Source: Gammaproteobacteria bacterium (GTDB lineage: Bacteria > Pseudomonadota > Gammaproteobacteria > Chromatiales > Chromatiaceae). From it: a stretch of 11,002 nt of DNA. The notes under the pieces are model-generated. The model saw only the letters and a program-made list of their open reading frames with translations. It was not told the origin of the DNA and did no database searches. This document shows, piece after piece, positions 1 to 7,413 of the stretch. Where the stretch lies: contig JAHEHQ010000021.1 of the NCBI GenBank assembly GCA_024644505.1, forward strand, positions 2,927-13,928. The letters run 5' to 3'. Each line of letters starts with the position of its first letter. Positions within the stretch are counted from its first letter, which is position 1. The position numbers were made by a program, and so were the translations under genes.

Positions 1-1
1 G

Positions 2-355
2 GGACGCCGTGAATACTTTCAAGCTATGCTTGAAAGTCCGGCCCAGGCTCCCTGTCTGGGCGTTCAGCGCATTGCGCTTCACCCCTGTAGGCTTGCCGGC
101 AGCATTCGGCAACTGCTCCTGAAGACCCGCGAGGTCTGGGAGCGTTACTGGCAGGGACTGAATATCGAAAAAGGACCGCGCATCGCCTTTCGTTGGGCGC
201 TGTTGCCCACCAAGCAGCGATTCGAACCCGGTGACTACAACTGGGGCATGACCAGCTTCGGACTGGTGCCGGGTGAGGATTTCGATCTTTCATTGAGCAT
301 GCGCATGGGAGACGACCCGGAACTGCTCAAGCTGGTGAGGGCTCTAAGGCAGTGA
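2..355 (+). CDS. 3' end of an unrecognised protein gene (partial)
   Basis: An open frame enters from the left edge (frame starting at base 2) and ends at TGA 353-355, giving about 117 visible C-terminal residues. The first internal ATG is at 26, but the frame is open upstream of it, so this is more likely the tail of a longer protein than a 109-residue gene. The end is rich in charged and aromatic residues (for example WERYWQGLN and FEPGDYNWGM) and finishes with a short amphipathic stretch, LLKLVRALRQ. No membrane segment, signal peptide or known catalytic motif is visible. I do not recognise the family and assign no function. The cardiolipin synthase gene starts 39 bases downstream on the same strand, so the two may be co-transcribed. 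Codon bias matches the neighbours, which supports real coding. Confidence 0.6.
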   Translation, partial: GRREYFQAMLESPAQAPCLGVQRIALHPCRLAGSIRQLLLKTREVWERYWQGLNIEKGPRIAFRWALLPTKQRFEPGDYNWGMTSFGLVPGEDFDLSLSMRMGDDPELLKLVRALRQ

Positions 356-394
356 CTGTTCCACCCGGCGATTGTCCCCCGGTGATCGGCTGAG

Positions 395-1834
395 ATGAAC
401 GCGTTCGAGTTGGGCTGGTTCGACCTGGGCTGGTTGCTTTTGTTGCTGGACCTGATCATCGTCGCCATTCTGATTCCCACCATTATCCTGCAGCGGCGGG
501 AGTCAGGTGCAACGCTGGCCTGGATACTGGTCATTGTCCTGGTCCCGTTTATCGGGCTGCTCGCCTTCTGGGTATTGGGGACCACCCGCCTGCATCTGCG
601 CCGCCGCAAGCGGCGCAAGGTCGAAAAAAGGCTGGAGCCTGCCCTGAGCCAGTTGCTCACCCGCACCGTGAAGTGGGAATCCGGGGTGGATATGCCCCTG
701 TCATTTCTGCATCTTGCGGAGAAGCTCGACGAGTCAGGTCCCCAACCCGGCAACGCGGTCCAGTTATACCGGGATGGCCCTCTCGCCTTTGACGCCCTGG
801 AAGAGGCCTTCGACAAGGCGGAGCACCATGTGCATCTCGTTTACTATATCTGGGAGAATGACAGGACCGGTCAGCGTATGCGCGACGCTCTGGCCCGTGC
901 CGCCGCCCGGGGTGTAGAGATAAGGCTGCTGATCGATGACGTGGGGTCGCGCGGGGCCAAAAGGGCATTTTTCGGGGACCTGCTTGAAGCGGGAGGGCAG
1001 GTGGTGCGTTTTCTCCCTGTCAATCCCCTGAACCGCCAATTGGCCCTGAACAACCGCAACCACAGAAAGATCGTGGTCGTCGACGGCCGGACCGGTTTCA
1101 CCGGCGGCATGAACGTGGGGGATCTTTATGCGGGAATTTCCAGCCCCTGGCTGGATCTGCATGCCCGGATGCAGGGCCAGGTGGTACATTCGCTGCAGGA
1201 GGTTTTCTGCCAGGACTGGTATCACGCCACCGGGGATGACCTGGTCAACCCGGCATATTTTCCCCGGGTTTCCGAGGCCGGAAGCGTCTGGGCGCAGATT
1301 CTTGCCAGCGGTCCGGCGGACGAACGCTGGCGTGCCATCCACACCTTTCTGTTCGCCGCCATCACCCTGGCGCACAAACGAATCTGGATAGAGACCCCTT
1401 ATTTCGTTCCCGACGCGCCCCTTTTCATGGCACTGCAGACGGCGGCACTGCGTGGCGTGGATGTCAGGTTGCTGTTGCCGGGGAAATCGGATCATCCGCT
1501 GGTGCTGCATGCCGGGCGTTCTTTTCTGGACGAACTGCTCTCGGCGGGGGTGCGGGTGTTCGAAATGTATGGGGCCATGCCCCACGCGAAGACCGCCACC
1601 ATCGACGGTATCTTCTCGACCCTCGGTTCGGCCAACATGGATCAGCGCAGTTTTCGCCTCAATTTCGAGGCCAACGCCTTTTTCTTCGGCGCCGGGGTTG
1701 CACTGGAACTTGAAAGGGATTTTCTTGAGCTTTGCGACAGGGCCGTGGAGGTTACCGAAAAGTCGCGGCGGAAAGTGAACCGCAGCGTAAGGTTGATCGA
1801 GGGGATGAGCAGGATTCTGGCGCCCATTCTCTGA
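395..1834 (+). CDS. cls: Cardiolipin synthase, ClsA type (phospholipase D superfamily)
   Basis: This inner-membrane enzyme joins two phosphatidylglycerol molecules into cardiolipin and glycerol. The product is 479 residues, close to E. coli ClsA (486). Two hydrophobic spans lie near residues 8-30 and 38-62, as in the PLDc_N domain of ClsA, followed by a basic stretch (RRRKRRK). Both catalytic HxKxxxxD motifs of the PLD fold are intact: H223-R-K225 with D230, followed by GFTGGMN, and H397-A-K399 with D404, followed by GSANMDQRSF (411-420). The ATG at 395 is chosen because it places the first membrane span at the N terminus; the ribosome site in front is weak and a TGA lies just upstream in frame. 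No terminator is visible after the stop. ClsA versus ClsB/ClsC is decided by the two N-terminal spans; the family call is firm. Confidence 0.95.
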   Translation: MNAFELGWFDLGWLLLLLDLIIVAILIPTIILQRRESGATLAWILVIVLVPFIGLLAFWVLGTTRLHLRRRKRRKVEKRLEPALSQLLTRTVKWESGVDMPLSFLHLAEKLDESGPQPGNAVQLYRDGPLAFDALEEAFDKAEHHVHLVYYIWENDRTGQRMRDALARAAARGVEIRLLIDDVGSRGAKRAFFGDLLEAGGQVVRFLPVNPLNRQLALNNRNHRKIVVVDGRTGFTGGMNVGDLYAGISSPWLDLHARMQGQVVHSLQEVFCQDWYHATGDDLVNPAYFPRVSEAGSVWAQILASGPADERWRAIHTFLFAAITLAHKRIWIETPYFVPDAPLFMALQTAALRGVDVRLLLPGKSDHPLVLHAGRSFLDELLSAGVRVFEMYGAMPHAKTATIDGIFSTLGSANMDQRSFRLNFEANAFFFGAGVALELERDFLELCDRAVEVTEKSRRKVNRSVRLIEGMSRILAPIL

Positions 1835-1851
1835 TTCCAAGCCGGTATTTA

Positions 1852-1879
1852 TTGATTTCCGGGCCTTGAGCCGTAGAAT
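1852..1879 (+). promoter_or_regulatory. Candidate sigma70-type promoter for the Tll0287-like heme protein gene
   Basis: TTGATT at 1852-1857 (four of six matches to the -35 consensus) is followed by a 16-base spacer and TAGAAT at 1874-1879 (five of six matches to the -10 consensus). Transcription would begin near 1886, leaving a leader of about 35 bases that contains a good ribosome site (AAGGAG) before the GTG at 1921. The position, in the 86-base gap after the cardiolipin synthase gene, is sensible. The match is by eye and unproven. Confidence 0.45.
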
Positions 1880-1920
1880 CGAAACTCATACCCAATAATC
1901 GAAGTTGAAGGAGAAACAGA

Positions 1921-2484
1921 GTGAAAAAAACAATCCTTGCGGCAGCCTTTTGCGCCATCTTTTCCGGAAATGCCATGGCCGACAGCCACGGCAGCATGGT
2001 GGCTGATGCCCGTGGCGTGGTAAAGCAGTTCTTCGGCTCTCTGAAGGGGGAGTTGGAACAGGGGATGAAGCAAGGCGGTCCTGTAACCGCGATCAGTGTC
2101 TGCAACGTCAAGGCGCCGATGATAGCTGAAGAAACCGGGGAAAAGACCGGCTGGCAGGTTGCCCGCACCAGCCTAAAGCTGCGCAATCCCGATAACAAAC
2201 CCGATGCCTGGGAGCTGACGGTTTTAAAAGAATTCGAGACGCGCAAGACGGCCGGTGAAGACGTGACCAAGATGGAGCATTCGGAGGTTATGACCCTCGA
2301 CGGCAAAAAGACCTTTCGATACATGAAGGCCATACCGACCGCCGAACTCTGCCTGAACTGCCACGGTTCCGAAATCAAACCGGAGGTTGCCAGTTCTCTC
2401 GATGAACTGTATCCGGAGGACAAGGCGCGAGGCTATAAAGCGGGAGATATTCGAGGCGCTTTTACCCTGCAAAAAGCGCTGTAG
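1921..2484 (+). CDS. Exported Tll0287-like (DUF3365) monoheme c-type protein
   Basis: A 187-residue periplasmic protein. The GTG start is supported by AAGGAG about eight bases upstream and because it begins a clear signal peptide: KK at 2-3, hydrophobic core 5-15, cleavage after A18-M19-A20. The mature part carries one CxxCH heme-c site at C144-L-N-C147-H148, near a C-terminal FxYMKAI...LCLNCHG pattern typical of the Tll0287-like domain (a PAS-like heme fold also found as a sensor module). The SVCN motif with C61 lies where the family has a conserved cysteine; in cyanobacterial Tll0287 a cysteine and the CxxCH histidine are, as I recall, the axial heme ligands. There is no C-terminal kinase or transmembrane output domain, so this is a free-standing periplasmic heme protein. 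Redox or gas sensing, or electron transfer, are inferences only. It seems to be a single-gene unit, followed by a REP pair. Confidence 0.85.
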   Translation: MKKTILAAAFCAIFSGNAMADSHGSMVADARGVVKQFFGSLKGELEQGMKQGGPVTAISVCNVKAPMIAEETGEKTGWQVARTSLKLRNPDNKPDAWELTVLKEFETRKTAGEDVTKMEHSEVMTLDGKKTFRYMKAIPTAELCLNCHGSEIKPEVASSLDELYPEDKARGYKAGDIRGAFTLQKAL

Positions 2485-2521
2485 TATTGCACCCAGTCTG
2501 AATGGGCCAGGAAACTGTTCT

Positions 2522-2605
2522 CGTAGCCTATGTGCTGAGCTTGCGAAACACAGGTCGAAAAAAGTGCGGAGTTTACCCGCGTTTCGTTCCTCAACGCAGG
2601 CTACG
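2522..2605. repeat. Inverted pair of REP elements (BIME-like), copy 1
   Basis: Two REP-like units face each other with outer ends CGTAGCCT (2522-2529) and AGGCTACG (2598-2605). Each unit starts with GTAG and then forms a short imperfect hairpin: CCTATGT (2527-2533) with ACACAGG (2548-2554) on the + strand, and CCTGCGT with ACGCGGG on the minus strand (2600-2594 and 2582-2576). The left unit differs from the other copies at several stem bases, and one stem pair has changed on both sides (C-G to T-A), which suggests the hairpin is selected. The GTAG foot and hairpin match the general design of REP sequences mobilised by RAYT (TnpA-REP) proteins; that link is inferred. It lies between the heme protein gene and the HD-domain gene. 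Confidence 0.75.
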
Positions 2606-2646
2606 GTCCTATCGCCTTGACCACCAAGACCCTGCAGGGGAAAAAC

Positions 2647-3183
2647 ATGTCACCTGAAGATCTCCCCCTGCTGGTGAGAGCACTGGCATTTGCCGCCGGC
2701 AAGCACAGAGACCAGCGTCGCAAGGACCTGGAAGCCTCACCCTATATCAACCATCCCATCGCACTGGCGGATGTGCTGGTGAACGAGGCCGGCGTGACCG
2801 ATGCGGAGGTGATCGCCGCCGCACTTTTGCACGACACCATGGAGGACACCGAGACAACCGCCGAGGAACTCGATCAGGCGTTCGGTTCCAGGATCAGGCA
2901 GATTGTCGAGGAAGTCACGGACGACCAGATGCTGGAAAAGCAGGAACGCAAGCGTATGCAGATACTGCACGCGCCCCATTTGTCCGATCAGGCACGGCTT
3001 GTGAAATTGTCGGACAAGATATGCAATCTGCGTGACATCGTCGGTTGTCCTCCCCGGGGTTGGAGCCTGCAACGGCGACAGGCCTACTTCGACTGGTCAA
3101 AAAAGGTGATCGACGGTCTTCGGGGGGGACACCCTGTCCTGGAAGACATCTTCGACGAGGCCTATAAGCTGCGACCGCAGTAA
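2647..3183 (+). CDS. Small alarmone hydrolase, MESH1/SpoT-hydrolase type (HD domain)
   Basis: A 178-residue single-domain protein predicted to hydrolyse the 3' pyrophosphate of (p)ppGpp, giving GDP or GTP plus pyrophosphate; NADPH phosphatase activity is also reported for animal MESH1. The length matches MESH1 (about 179). The metal ligands of the RelA/SpoT HD fold are all present: H36 (in YINHP), H62-D63 (in ALLHDTMEDT) and D123 (in VKLSDKICNLRD). E66-D67 forms the catalytic HDxxED motif. Numbering runs one ahead of MESH1 (H35, H61, D62, D122). There is no synthetase, TGS or ACT domain, so it is a stand-alone hydrolase rather than a truncated SpoT. The ATG at 2647 is preferred over the in-frame TTG at 2617 because AGGGGA lies at proper spacing and the length then fits the family. 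It is flanked by REP pairs on both sides and appears monocistronic. Cytoplasmic. Confidence 0.9.
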   Translation: MSPEDLPLLVRALAFAAGKHRDQRRKDLEASPYINHPIALADVLVNEAGVTDAEVIAAALLHDTMEDTETTAEELDQAFGSRIRQIVEEVTDDQMLEKQERKRMQILHAPHLSDQARLVKLSDKICNLRDIVGCPPRGWSLQRRQAYFDWSKKVIDGLRGGHPVLEDIFDEAYKLRPQ

Positions 3184-3211
3184 CAGGCCCGTCAGCATAC
3201 GATCCGCGTTC

Positions 3212-3255
3212 GTAGCCTGCGTGGAGCGAAGCGAAACGCGGGTACAGTTTTTTTT
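3212..3255 (+). terminator. Possible REP-derived terminator after the alarmone hydrolase gene
   Basis: The left REP unit folds as CCTGCGT (3216-3222) with ACGCGGG (3236-3242), and a run of eight T follows at 3248-3255. The gap of five bases between stem and T-run is longer than ideal, and the larger REP-REP stem (3212-3241 with 3258-3287) would compete with this fold. The position, 28 bases past the stop at 3183, suits a terminator. Low confidence. Confidence 0.3.
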
Positions 3256-3287
3256 AACCGCGTTTCGCTTCGCTCTTCGCAGGCTAC
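3212..3287. repeat. Inverted pair of REP elements (BIME-like), copy 2
   Basis: The arms at 3212-3241 and 3258-3287 are 30 bases each and complementary at 28 of 30 positions, with a 16-base loop containing eight T. Each arm is itself a REP unit: GTAG, stem CCTGCG, loop with GAGCGAAGCGA, then ACGCGG. It sits between two convergent genes, the usual location of REP pairs. The right end overlaps the tesA coding sequence: the bases GTAG of the minus-strand unit (3287-3284) contain the tesA stop codon TAG. The sequence is close to the right half of the pair at 2522-2605, so both come from one family. Confidence 0.85.
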
Positions 3288-3910
3288 ATTGTCTGTGTAA
3301 CAGATTCGATCAAACTCACCACATAGGGCGTTATGCGTTCCACGATGACCGCCACCCCTTCGGCATTGGGGTGTACGCCGTCTCCCTGGTTGAGCGATGG
3401 AACCGTTACCACACCCTCGAGAAAAAACGGGTACAGCGGAACATCGTATTTCTTTGCCAGGTCGGGAAAGATGCCGTTGAAGGACGCTTCGTACTCCCGG
3501 CCCAGATTCGGGGGGGCATAGGCACCCGCCAGCAGCACCGGCAGCTTTTTTCTCCGGAGTTTTTCCAGAATCGCTGCCAGGTTCGCCCGGGTGATGGCCG
3601 GATCGATGCCCCGCAGGGCATCGTTGGCGCCGAGTGCGACGATGACCATGTCGGGCCTGTCGCTGAGCGACCAGTCCAGCCGGGCGAGTCCCCCTGAAGT
3701 GGTGTCGCCGGACACCCCCGCATTCAGTACCCGGGCAGGCAGGCCCCTTGCCTCGAGTGCACGCTGAAGCTGAGAGGGGAAGCTGTCCGCCGGTGCCAGG
3801 CCGAATCCCGCGGTCAGGCTGTCGCCAAATGCCATGATACGAATATTGTTTTCGGCATTGGCGCCGTGGAACGGGCTTCCGAGGCCCGCGAGCAGTAGCA
3901 AAAATCTCAT
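3284..3910 (-). CDS. tesA: TesA-type GDSL/SGNH hydrolase (arylesterase, lysophospholipase L1, acyl-CoA thioesterase I)
   Basis: A 208-residue periplasmic lipase of the SGNH fold, which hydrolyses lysophospholipids, acyl thioesters and arylesters. All family blocks are present: the nucleophile S31 in FGDSLTAG, oxyanion residues G68 (GVSGDTTSGG) and N96 (LGAND), and D177-x-x-H180 (GDGVHP) as the other members of the triad. These correspond to S10, G44, N73, D154 and H157 of mature E. coli TesA. The ATG at 3910 gives a compact signal peptide (hydrophobic LLLLAGLG, cleavage after A17-N-A19). The open frame continues upstream to 4063, overlapping the divergent ABC gene; an ATG at 3958 is a less likely start. 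The gene is divergent from ybbA, as in E. coli. The stop codon lies inside a REP element, so the last few residues may be altered from the ancestral end. Confidence 0.93.
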   Translation of the reverse strand: MRFLLLLAGLGSPFHGANAENNIRIMAFGDSLTAGFGLAPADSFPSQLQRALEARGLPARVLNAGVSGDTTSGGLARLDWSLSDRPDMVIVALGANDALRGIDPAITRANLAAILEKLRRKKLPVLLAGAYAPPNLGREYEASFNGIFPDLAKKYDVPLYPFFLEGVVTVPSLNQGDGVHPNAEGVAVIVERITPYVVSLIESVTQTM

Positions 3911-3996
3911 GACAAGCGCAACATTGTTGAAATAACGGGGTCCGACACCATATCTCATAAGCGGTATTCTACGAGCTGCAACAGGGAGCAACCATT

Positions 3997-4752
3997 TTGA
4001 CAGCCACCGATGTGCGACAGCAACCGGATTCCATCGTCGACCTGAAAGATGTTCATGTAACACTGAATAGCAGTGCCGGGCCCGTGAACATATTGCGCGG
4101 CATTGATCTGGAGATAGGTACCGGTGAAACGGTCAGCGTCGTGGGGCCCTCGGGTGCGGGAAAGTCGACCATGATGATGATCATGGCCGGTCTGGAAAAC
4201 CCGACCTCGGGAAGTGTGCGGGTGGCCGGTCAGGAACTCACCCGAATGAGCGAGGATCAGTTGGCGTTGTTTCGGCGGGACAACGTAGGCATCGTGTTCC
4301 AGGCGTTTCATCTGGTGCCGACCATGACAGCGCTGGAGAACGTGGCGATTCCGCTGGAGTTTGCGGGGCGCCGGGATGCCTTCGACAGAGCGAGGGAAGA
4401 GCTGGTTACCGTGGGCCTGGGACACAGGCTGGGCCACTATCCGAGCCAGCTCTCCGGGGGAGAGCAGCAACGGGTGGCCCTGGCCCGCGCCATCGCGCCG
4501 CAACCGAAACTGCTGCTGGCGGACGAACCCACCGGTAATCTCGACGGAACCACGGGCGGTCAGATCATCGATCTGATGTTCGAGTTGAGCGTCCAGCGCA
4601 TGGCGACCCTGGTCCTGATCACCCATGACATGAAACTGGCCGGACGATGCGGTCGCAACGTGCGCGTCGCGGACGGGCTGGTGCTCGATGGGGCTGCCCC
4701 GGACAGCGGTGAAGAACGACCGCAGACCAGACTCGAACTGGCGGCGACGTGA
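3997..4752 (+). CDS. ybbA: ABC transporter ATP-binding protein YbbA
   Basis: A 251-residue ATPase of the LolD/MacB-like class, which pairs with FtsX-type permeases. Visible motifs: Walker A G50-PSGAGKS-T58, Q-loop VFQAFHLVPTMT, signature LSGGEQQR (152-159), Walker B LLLADEP (172-178), D-loop GNLD (180-183) and H-loop H210 (ITHD). The start is TTG at 3997, about eight bases after AGGGAG (3980-3985); no ATG or GTG start in this frame fits the family N terminus, which begins VDLKDVHV near residue 14. Its last bases overlap the permease start in GTGA, so the two are translationally coupled. Divergence from tesA together with the downstream large permease reproduces the E. coli tesA-ybbA-ybbP locus. 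The substrate of YbbAP is not settled; a role in clearing hydrophobic compounds or acting with TesA in the periplasm has been suggested. Cytoplasmic side of the inner membrane. Confidence 0.93.
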   Translation: MTATDVRQQPDSIVDLKDVHVTLNSSAGPVNILRGIDLEIGTGETVSVVGPSGAGKSTMMMIMAGLENPTSGSVRVAGQELTRMSEDQLALFRRDNVGIVFQAFHLVPTMTALENVAIPLEFAGRRDAFDRAREELVTVGLGHRLGHYPSQLSGGEQQRVALARAIAPQPKLLLADEPTGNLDGTTGGQIIDLMFELSVQRMATLVLITHDMKLAGRCGRNVRVADGLVLDGAAPDSGEERPQTRLELAAT

Positions 4753-7289
4753 GCGTATACCCCAGTCTCCGGGTGTCCGCGGCATTGGCGCGCCGGGAAC
4801 TCCGCGGCGGGCTGAAGGGTTTTCGTATCTTTCTGGCCTGCCTGGCATTGGGTGTGGCGGCCATCGCCAGTGTCCAGTCGGTTTCGAGTTCGGTTATTCA
4901 GGGTCTGCGCGACGACGGACAGGCGATTCTCGGGGGTGATATCTCCCTGCGCCGGTTATACCGCGGACTGGAGCAGGAAGCGTTGGCCTACCTGGAGCAA
5001 TCCACGGAGGCATTCATCCATTTTACCGAGATGCGCACCATGGGGCGCCGGCTCGCGGGCGATCAGAGCACCCTGATCGAATTGAAGGGGGTCGGTGAGG
5101 GCTACCCCCTATTCGGACAGATGGAGCTCGAAGACGGGTTGGCCTTTTCCGGCATCCTGGACAAGACAGCGGGTGTCTGGGGGGCGGTGGTGGAACCCGC
5201 GGTGCTCGAAAGGCTCGGCGTGGGACTGGGTGACCGTATCCTCGTCGGGAATGGGGATTACGAGATCAGGGCCGTGATCAAACGGGAACCCGATCGCGTC
5301 GGCGGCGGCGGCCGATTCGGGCTGGGGCCCAGGGTCATGGTGAGCCTGGATTCCATGCCGGATACGGGACTGCTGAAGACCGGCAGCCTTATCTACTACC
5401 ACTACCGGCTGAAGCTGCCCCCGGGTATTGACCTGGATGCCTATCAGAAGCAGCTAGATGAGGCATTTCCCAACGCAAACTGGCGGGTGCGGGATTACAG
5501 AAACGCTTCCCCGGCCCTGGAACGCATGGTCAACCGCCTGACGTTGTTCCTGACGCTGGTCGGTCTTACTGCACTGCTGGTGGGCGGTGTGGGCGTGAGC
5601 AACGCCGTAAAATCCTACCTGGACACCAAGCTTCGCACCATCGCCATGCTGAAATGTGTGGGCGGGCCCAACCGCACCATATTTCAGGTCTACATGCTGC
5701 AGATACTGATACTGGCCGCGGGGGGCATTGCAGTGGGATTGCTGCTCGGCGCCCTGGTGCCCCGGCTGGCGGCCATGGTGCTGCAGGATATGCTGCCGTT
5801 CGACCTGTCCCTGGCGGCGCATCAGGGGGCGCTTGCCCTTTCCGCCGTGTTCGGCCTGCTGGTCACCGTGGCGTTTTCCGTCTGGCCCCTGGCCAGGGTG
5901 CACGATGTGCCCGCCGGTGCCCTTTTCCGGGATGCGATCTCCGACAACAGGAAATGGCCGCCTGCCCCTTACCTGGCAACGACGATCGCGAGCGGCCTCT
6001 TGCTTGCGGGACTGGCCATCGGCACTGCGGATAACCTGCGGTTCGCCATCTGGTTCGTCATCGGCGCGGCCGCCACCATGCTGATATTCAGGCTGGCTGC
6101 CTGGGCGGTGCTGCACCTGACTGCCCTGATGAGGCGTCCCAGGCATCCGGGACTGCGGCTCGCTCTGGCCAACCTGCAGCGGCCGGGCGCATCCACCGCC
6201 AACGTCATGTTGTCGCTGGGACTGGGGTTGACGGTTCTGGTGGCGATTATCCTGATAGAGGGCAATATGTCCCGCCAGGTTCAGGAGAGCATACCGGAGC
6301 AGGCACCGGCGTTCTTTTTCATCGATATCCAGTCGGCGCAGATGGAACCGTTCGAAAACGATATCACCGCCATAAATGGCGTGACCAACCTGACGCGGGT
6401 TCCTTATTTTCGCGGCCGCATCGTTTCGATCAAGGGCATGCCGCCGGAGCAGGCGCTGGTCAGTCCCGAGTACGAGTGGATGATCCGGGGTGACAGGGGA
6501 TTGACCTACGGCGCGGTAAAACCGGACAACACCACGATTACGGCGGGGGAATGGTGGCCGGAGGATTATTCCGGGCCGCCGCTGATATCCGTCCACAAGG
6601 ATGTCAGCAAGGGCTTCGATGTGGATGTCGGCGACACCATAAAACTGAATGTTCTCGGCCGGGATATCACCGCGACCATCGCCAATGTCAGGGAACTGGC
6701 ATGGAGCACCATGCAGCTCAATTTCGCGATCATGTTTTCGCCGGAGCCCCTGCGCAACGCCCCCCATACCTTTATTGCCACGGTCGGTGCCGAGCCGAAG
6801 GCGGAGGAGGCCGTGCAGAATGCGGTAACCCGGGATTTTCCCAGCGTCACCATGATTCGCATCAAGGATGCCCTGGACCGGGTCAACGACATCCTGGGCA
6901 AGATCGGTGCAGCCGTCAGATCGGTAGCCGGGGTGACCCTGATCGCCGGTACCCTGGTTCTCGCCGGCGCCATCACGGCGGGGCACCGAAGACGGGTTTA
7001 CGACAGCGTGGTGCTCAAGGTGCTGGGCGCCACCCGCCGGGATGTGCTGCAGGCGTTTTTGCTGGAATACGGTCTGCTCGGTCTGCTGACCGCCGCCATC
7101 GCCGCCGTGTTGGGCACCATTACCGCCTGGGCCGTTCTGACCCAGATCATGAACGCCGGCTGGACTTTTATACCGTCGGCGGTTCTCGCCACCACGCTTA
7201 TTTGCACCCTGACCACGCTCGGACTGGGATTCGTGGGGACCTGGCACGCCCTGGGTCAAAAGGCAGCCCCATTGCTGCGAAACGAGTAG
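4749..7289 (+). CDS. ybbP: Large FtsX-type ABC permease YbbP
   Basis: An 846-residue inner-membrane permease partner of YbbA (E. coli YbbP is about 804). The layout is one N-terminal span (about 24-44), a large periplasmic MacB-like domain, a first FtsX core (spans near 262-285, 312-340 and 366-385), several linking spans (about 405-505), a second large periplasmic domain (about 510-720), and a second FtsX core (spans near 725-745, 770-800 and 812-835). The LKCVGG (first half) and LKVLGAT (second half) motifs after a span mark the two FtsX repeats where the ATPase docks. The GTG start at 4749 overlaps the ybbA stop by four bases, implying coupled translation. Type VII ABC proteins of this kind often do mechanical work rather than classic import. 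No terminator is seen after the stop. Confidence 0.92.
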   Translation: MSVYPSLRVSAALARRELRGGLKGFRIFLACLALGVAAIASVQSVSSSVIQGLRDDGQAILGGDISLRRLYRGLEQEALAYLEQSTEAFIHFTEMRTMGRRLAGDQSTLIELKGVGEGYPLFGQMELEDGLAFSGILDKTAGVWGAVVEPAVLERLGVGLGDRILVGNGDYEIRAVIKREPDRVGGGGRFGLGPRVMVSLDSMPDTGLLKTGSLIYYHYRLKLPPGIDLDAYQKQLDEAFPNANWRVRDYRNASPALERMVNRLTLFLTLVGLTALLVGGVGVSNAVKSYLDTKLRTIAMLKCVGGPNRTIFQVYMLQILILAAGGIAVGLLLGALVPRLAAMVLQDMLPFDLSLAAHQGALALSAVFGLLVTVAFSVWPLARVHDVPAGALFRDAISDNRKWPPAPYLATTIASGLLLAGLAIGTADNLRFAIWFVIGAAATMLIFRLAAWAVLHLTALMRRPRHPGLRLALANLQRPGASTANVMLSLGLGLTVLVAIILIEGNMSRQVQESIPEQAPAFFFIDIQSAQMEPFENDITAINGVTNLTRVPYFRGRIVSIKGMPPEQALVSPEYEWMIRGDRGLTYGAVKPDNTTITAGEWWPEDYSGPPLISVHKDVSKGFDVDVGDTIKLNVLGRDITATIANVRELAWSTMQLNFAIMFSPEPLRNAPHTFIATVGAEPKAEEAVQNAVTRDFPSVTMIRIKDALDRVNDILGKIGAAVRSVAGVTLIAGTLVLAGAITAGHRRRVYDSVVLKVLGATRRDVLQAFLLEYGLLGLLTAAIAAVLGTITAWAVLTQIMNAGWTFIPSAVLATTLICTLTTLGLGFVGTWHALGQKAAPLLRNE

Positions 7290-7413
7290 AAAAACTCTGT
7301 TACCCGGCAACTGGCCGTCCCGCAAGTCTGCACTCCGCTGACGTCATCCGGTCGCGGGGATATCCCGATGTTGATAAAATCCCCCCGCAATCAAGGCCAG
7401 GCCGGAACGAAAG

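Noticed and set aside
764..1840. Minus-strand open frame of 358 codons opposite cardiolipin synthase
   Set aside because: Same cause: an antisense shadow of a gene with intact PLD motifs; the product looks like no protein family.
3911..4063. N-terminal extension of tesA to 4063
   Set aside because: It would overlap the divergent ybbA start, adds residues unlike the family, and would bury the signal peptide that begins at M (3910).
5454..7325. Minus-strand open frame of 623 codons opposite ybbP
   Set aside because: Its translation is low-complexity, rich in G, Q, H and R, with no recognisable domain. It mirrors a clearly real permease with GC-biased third positions, which commonly leaves one antisense frame open.
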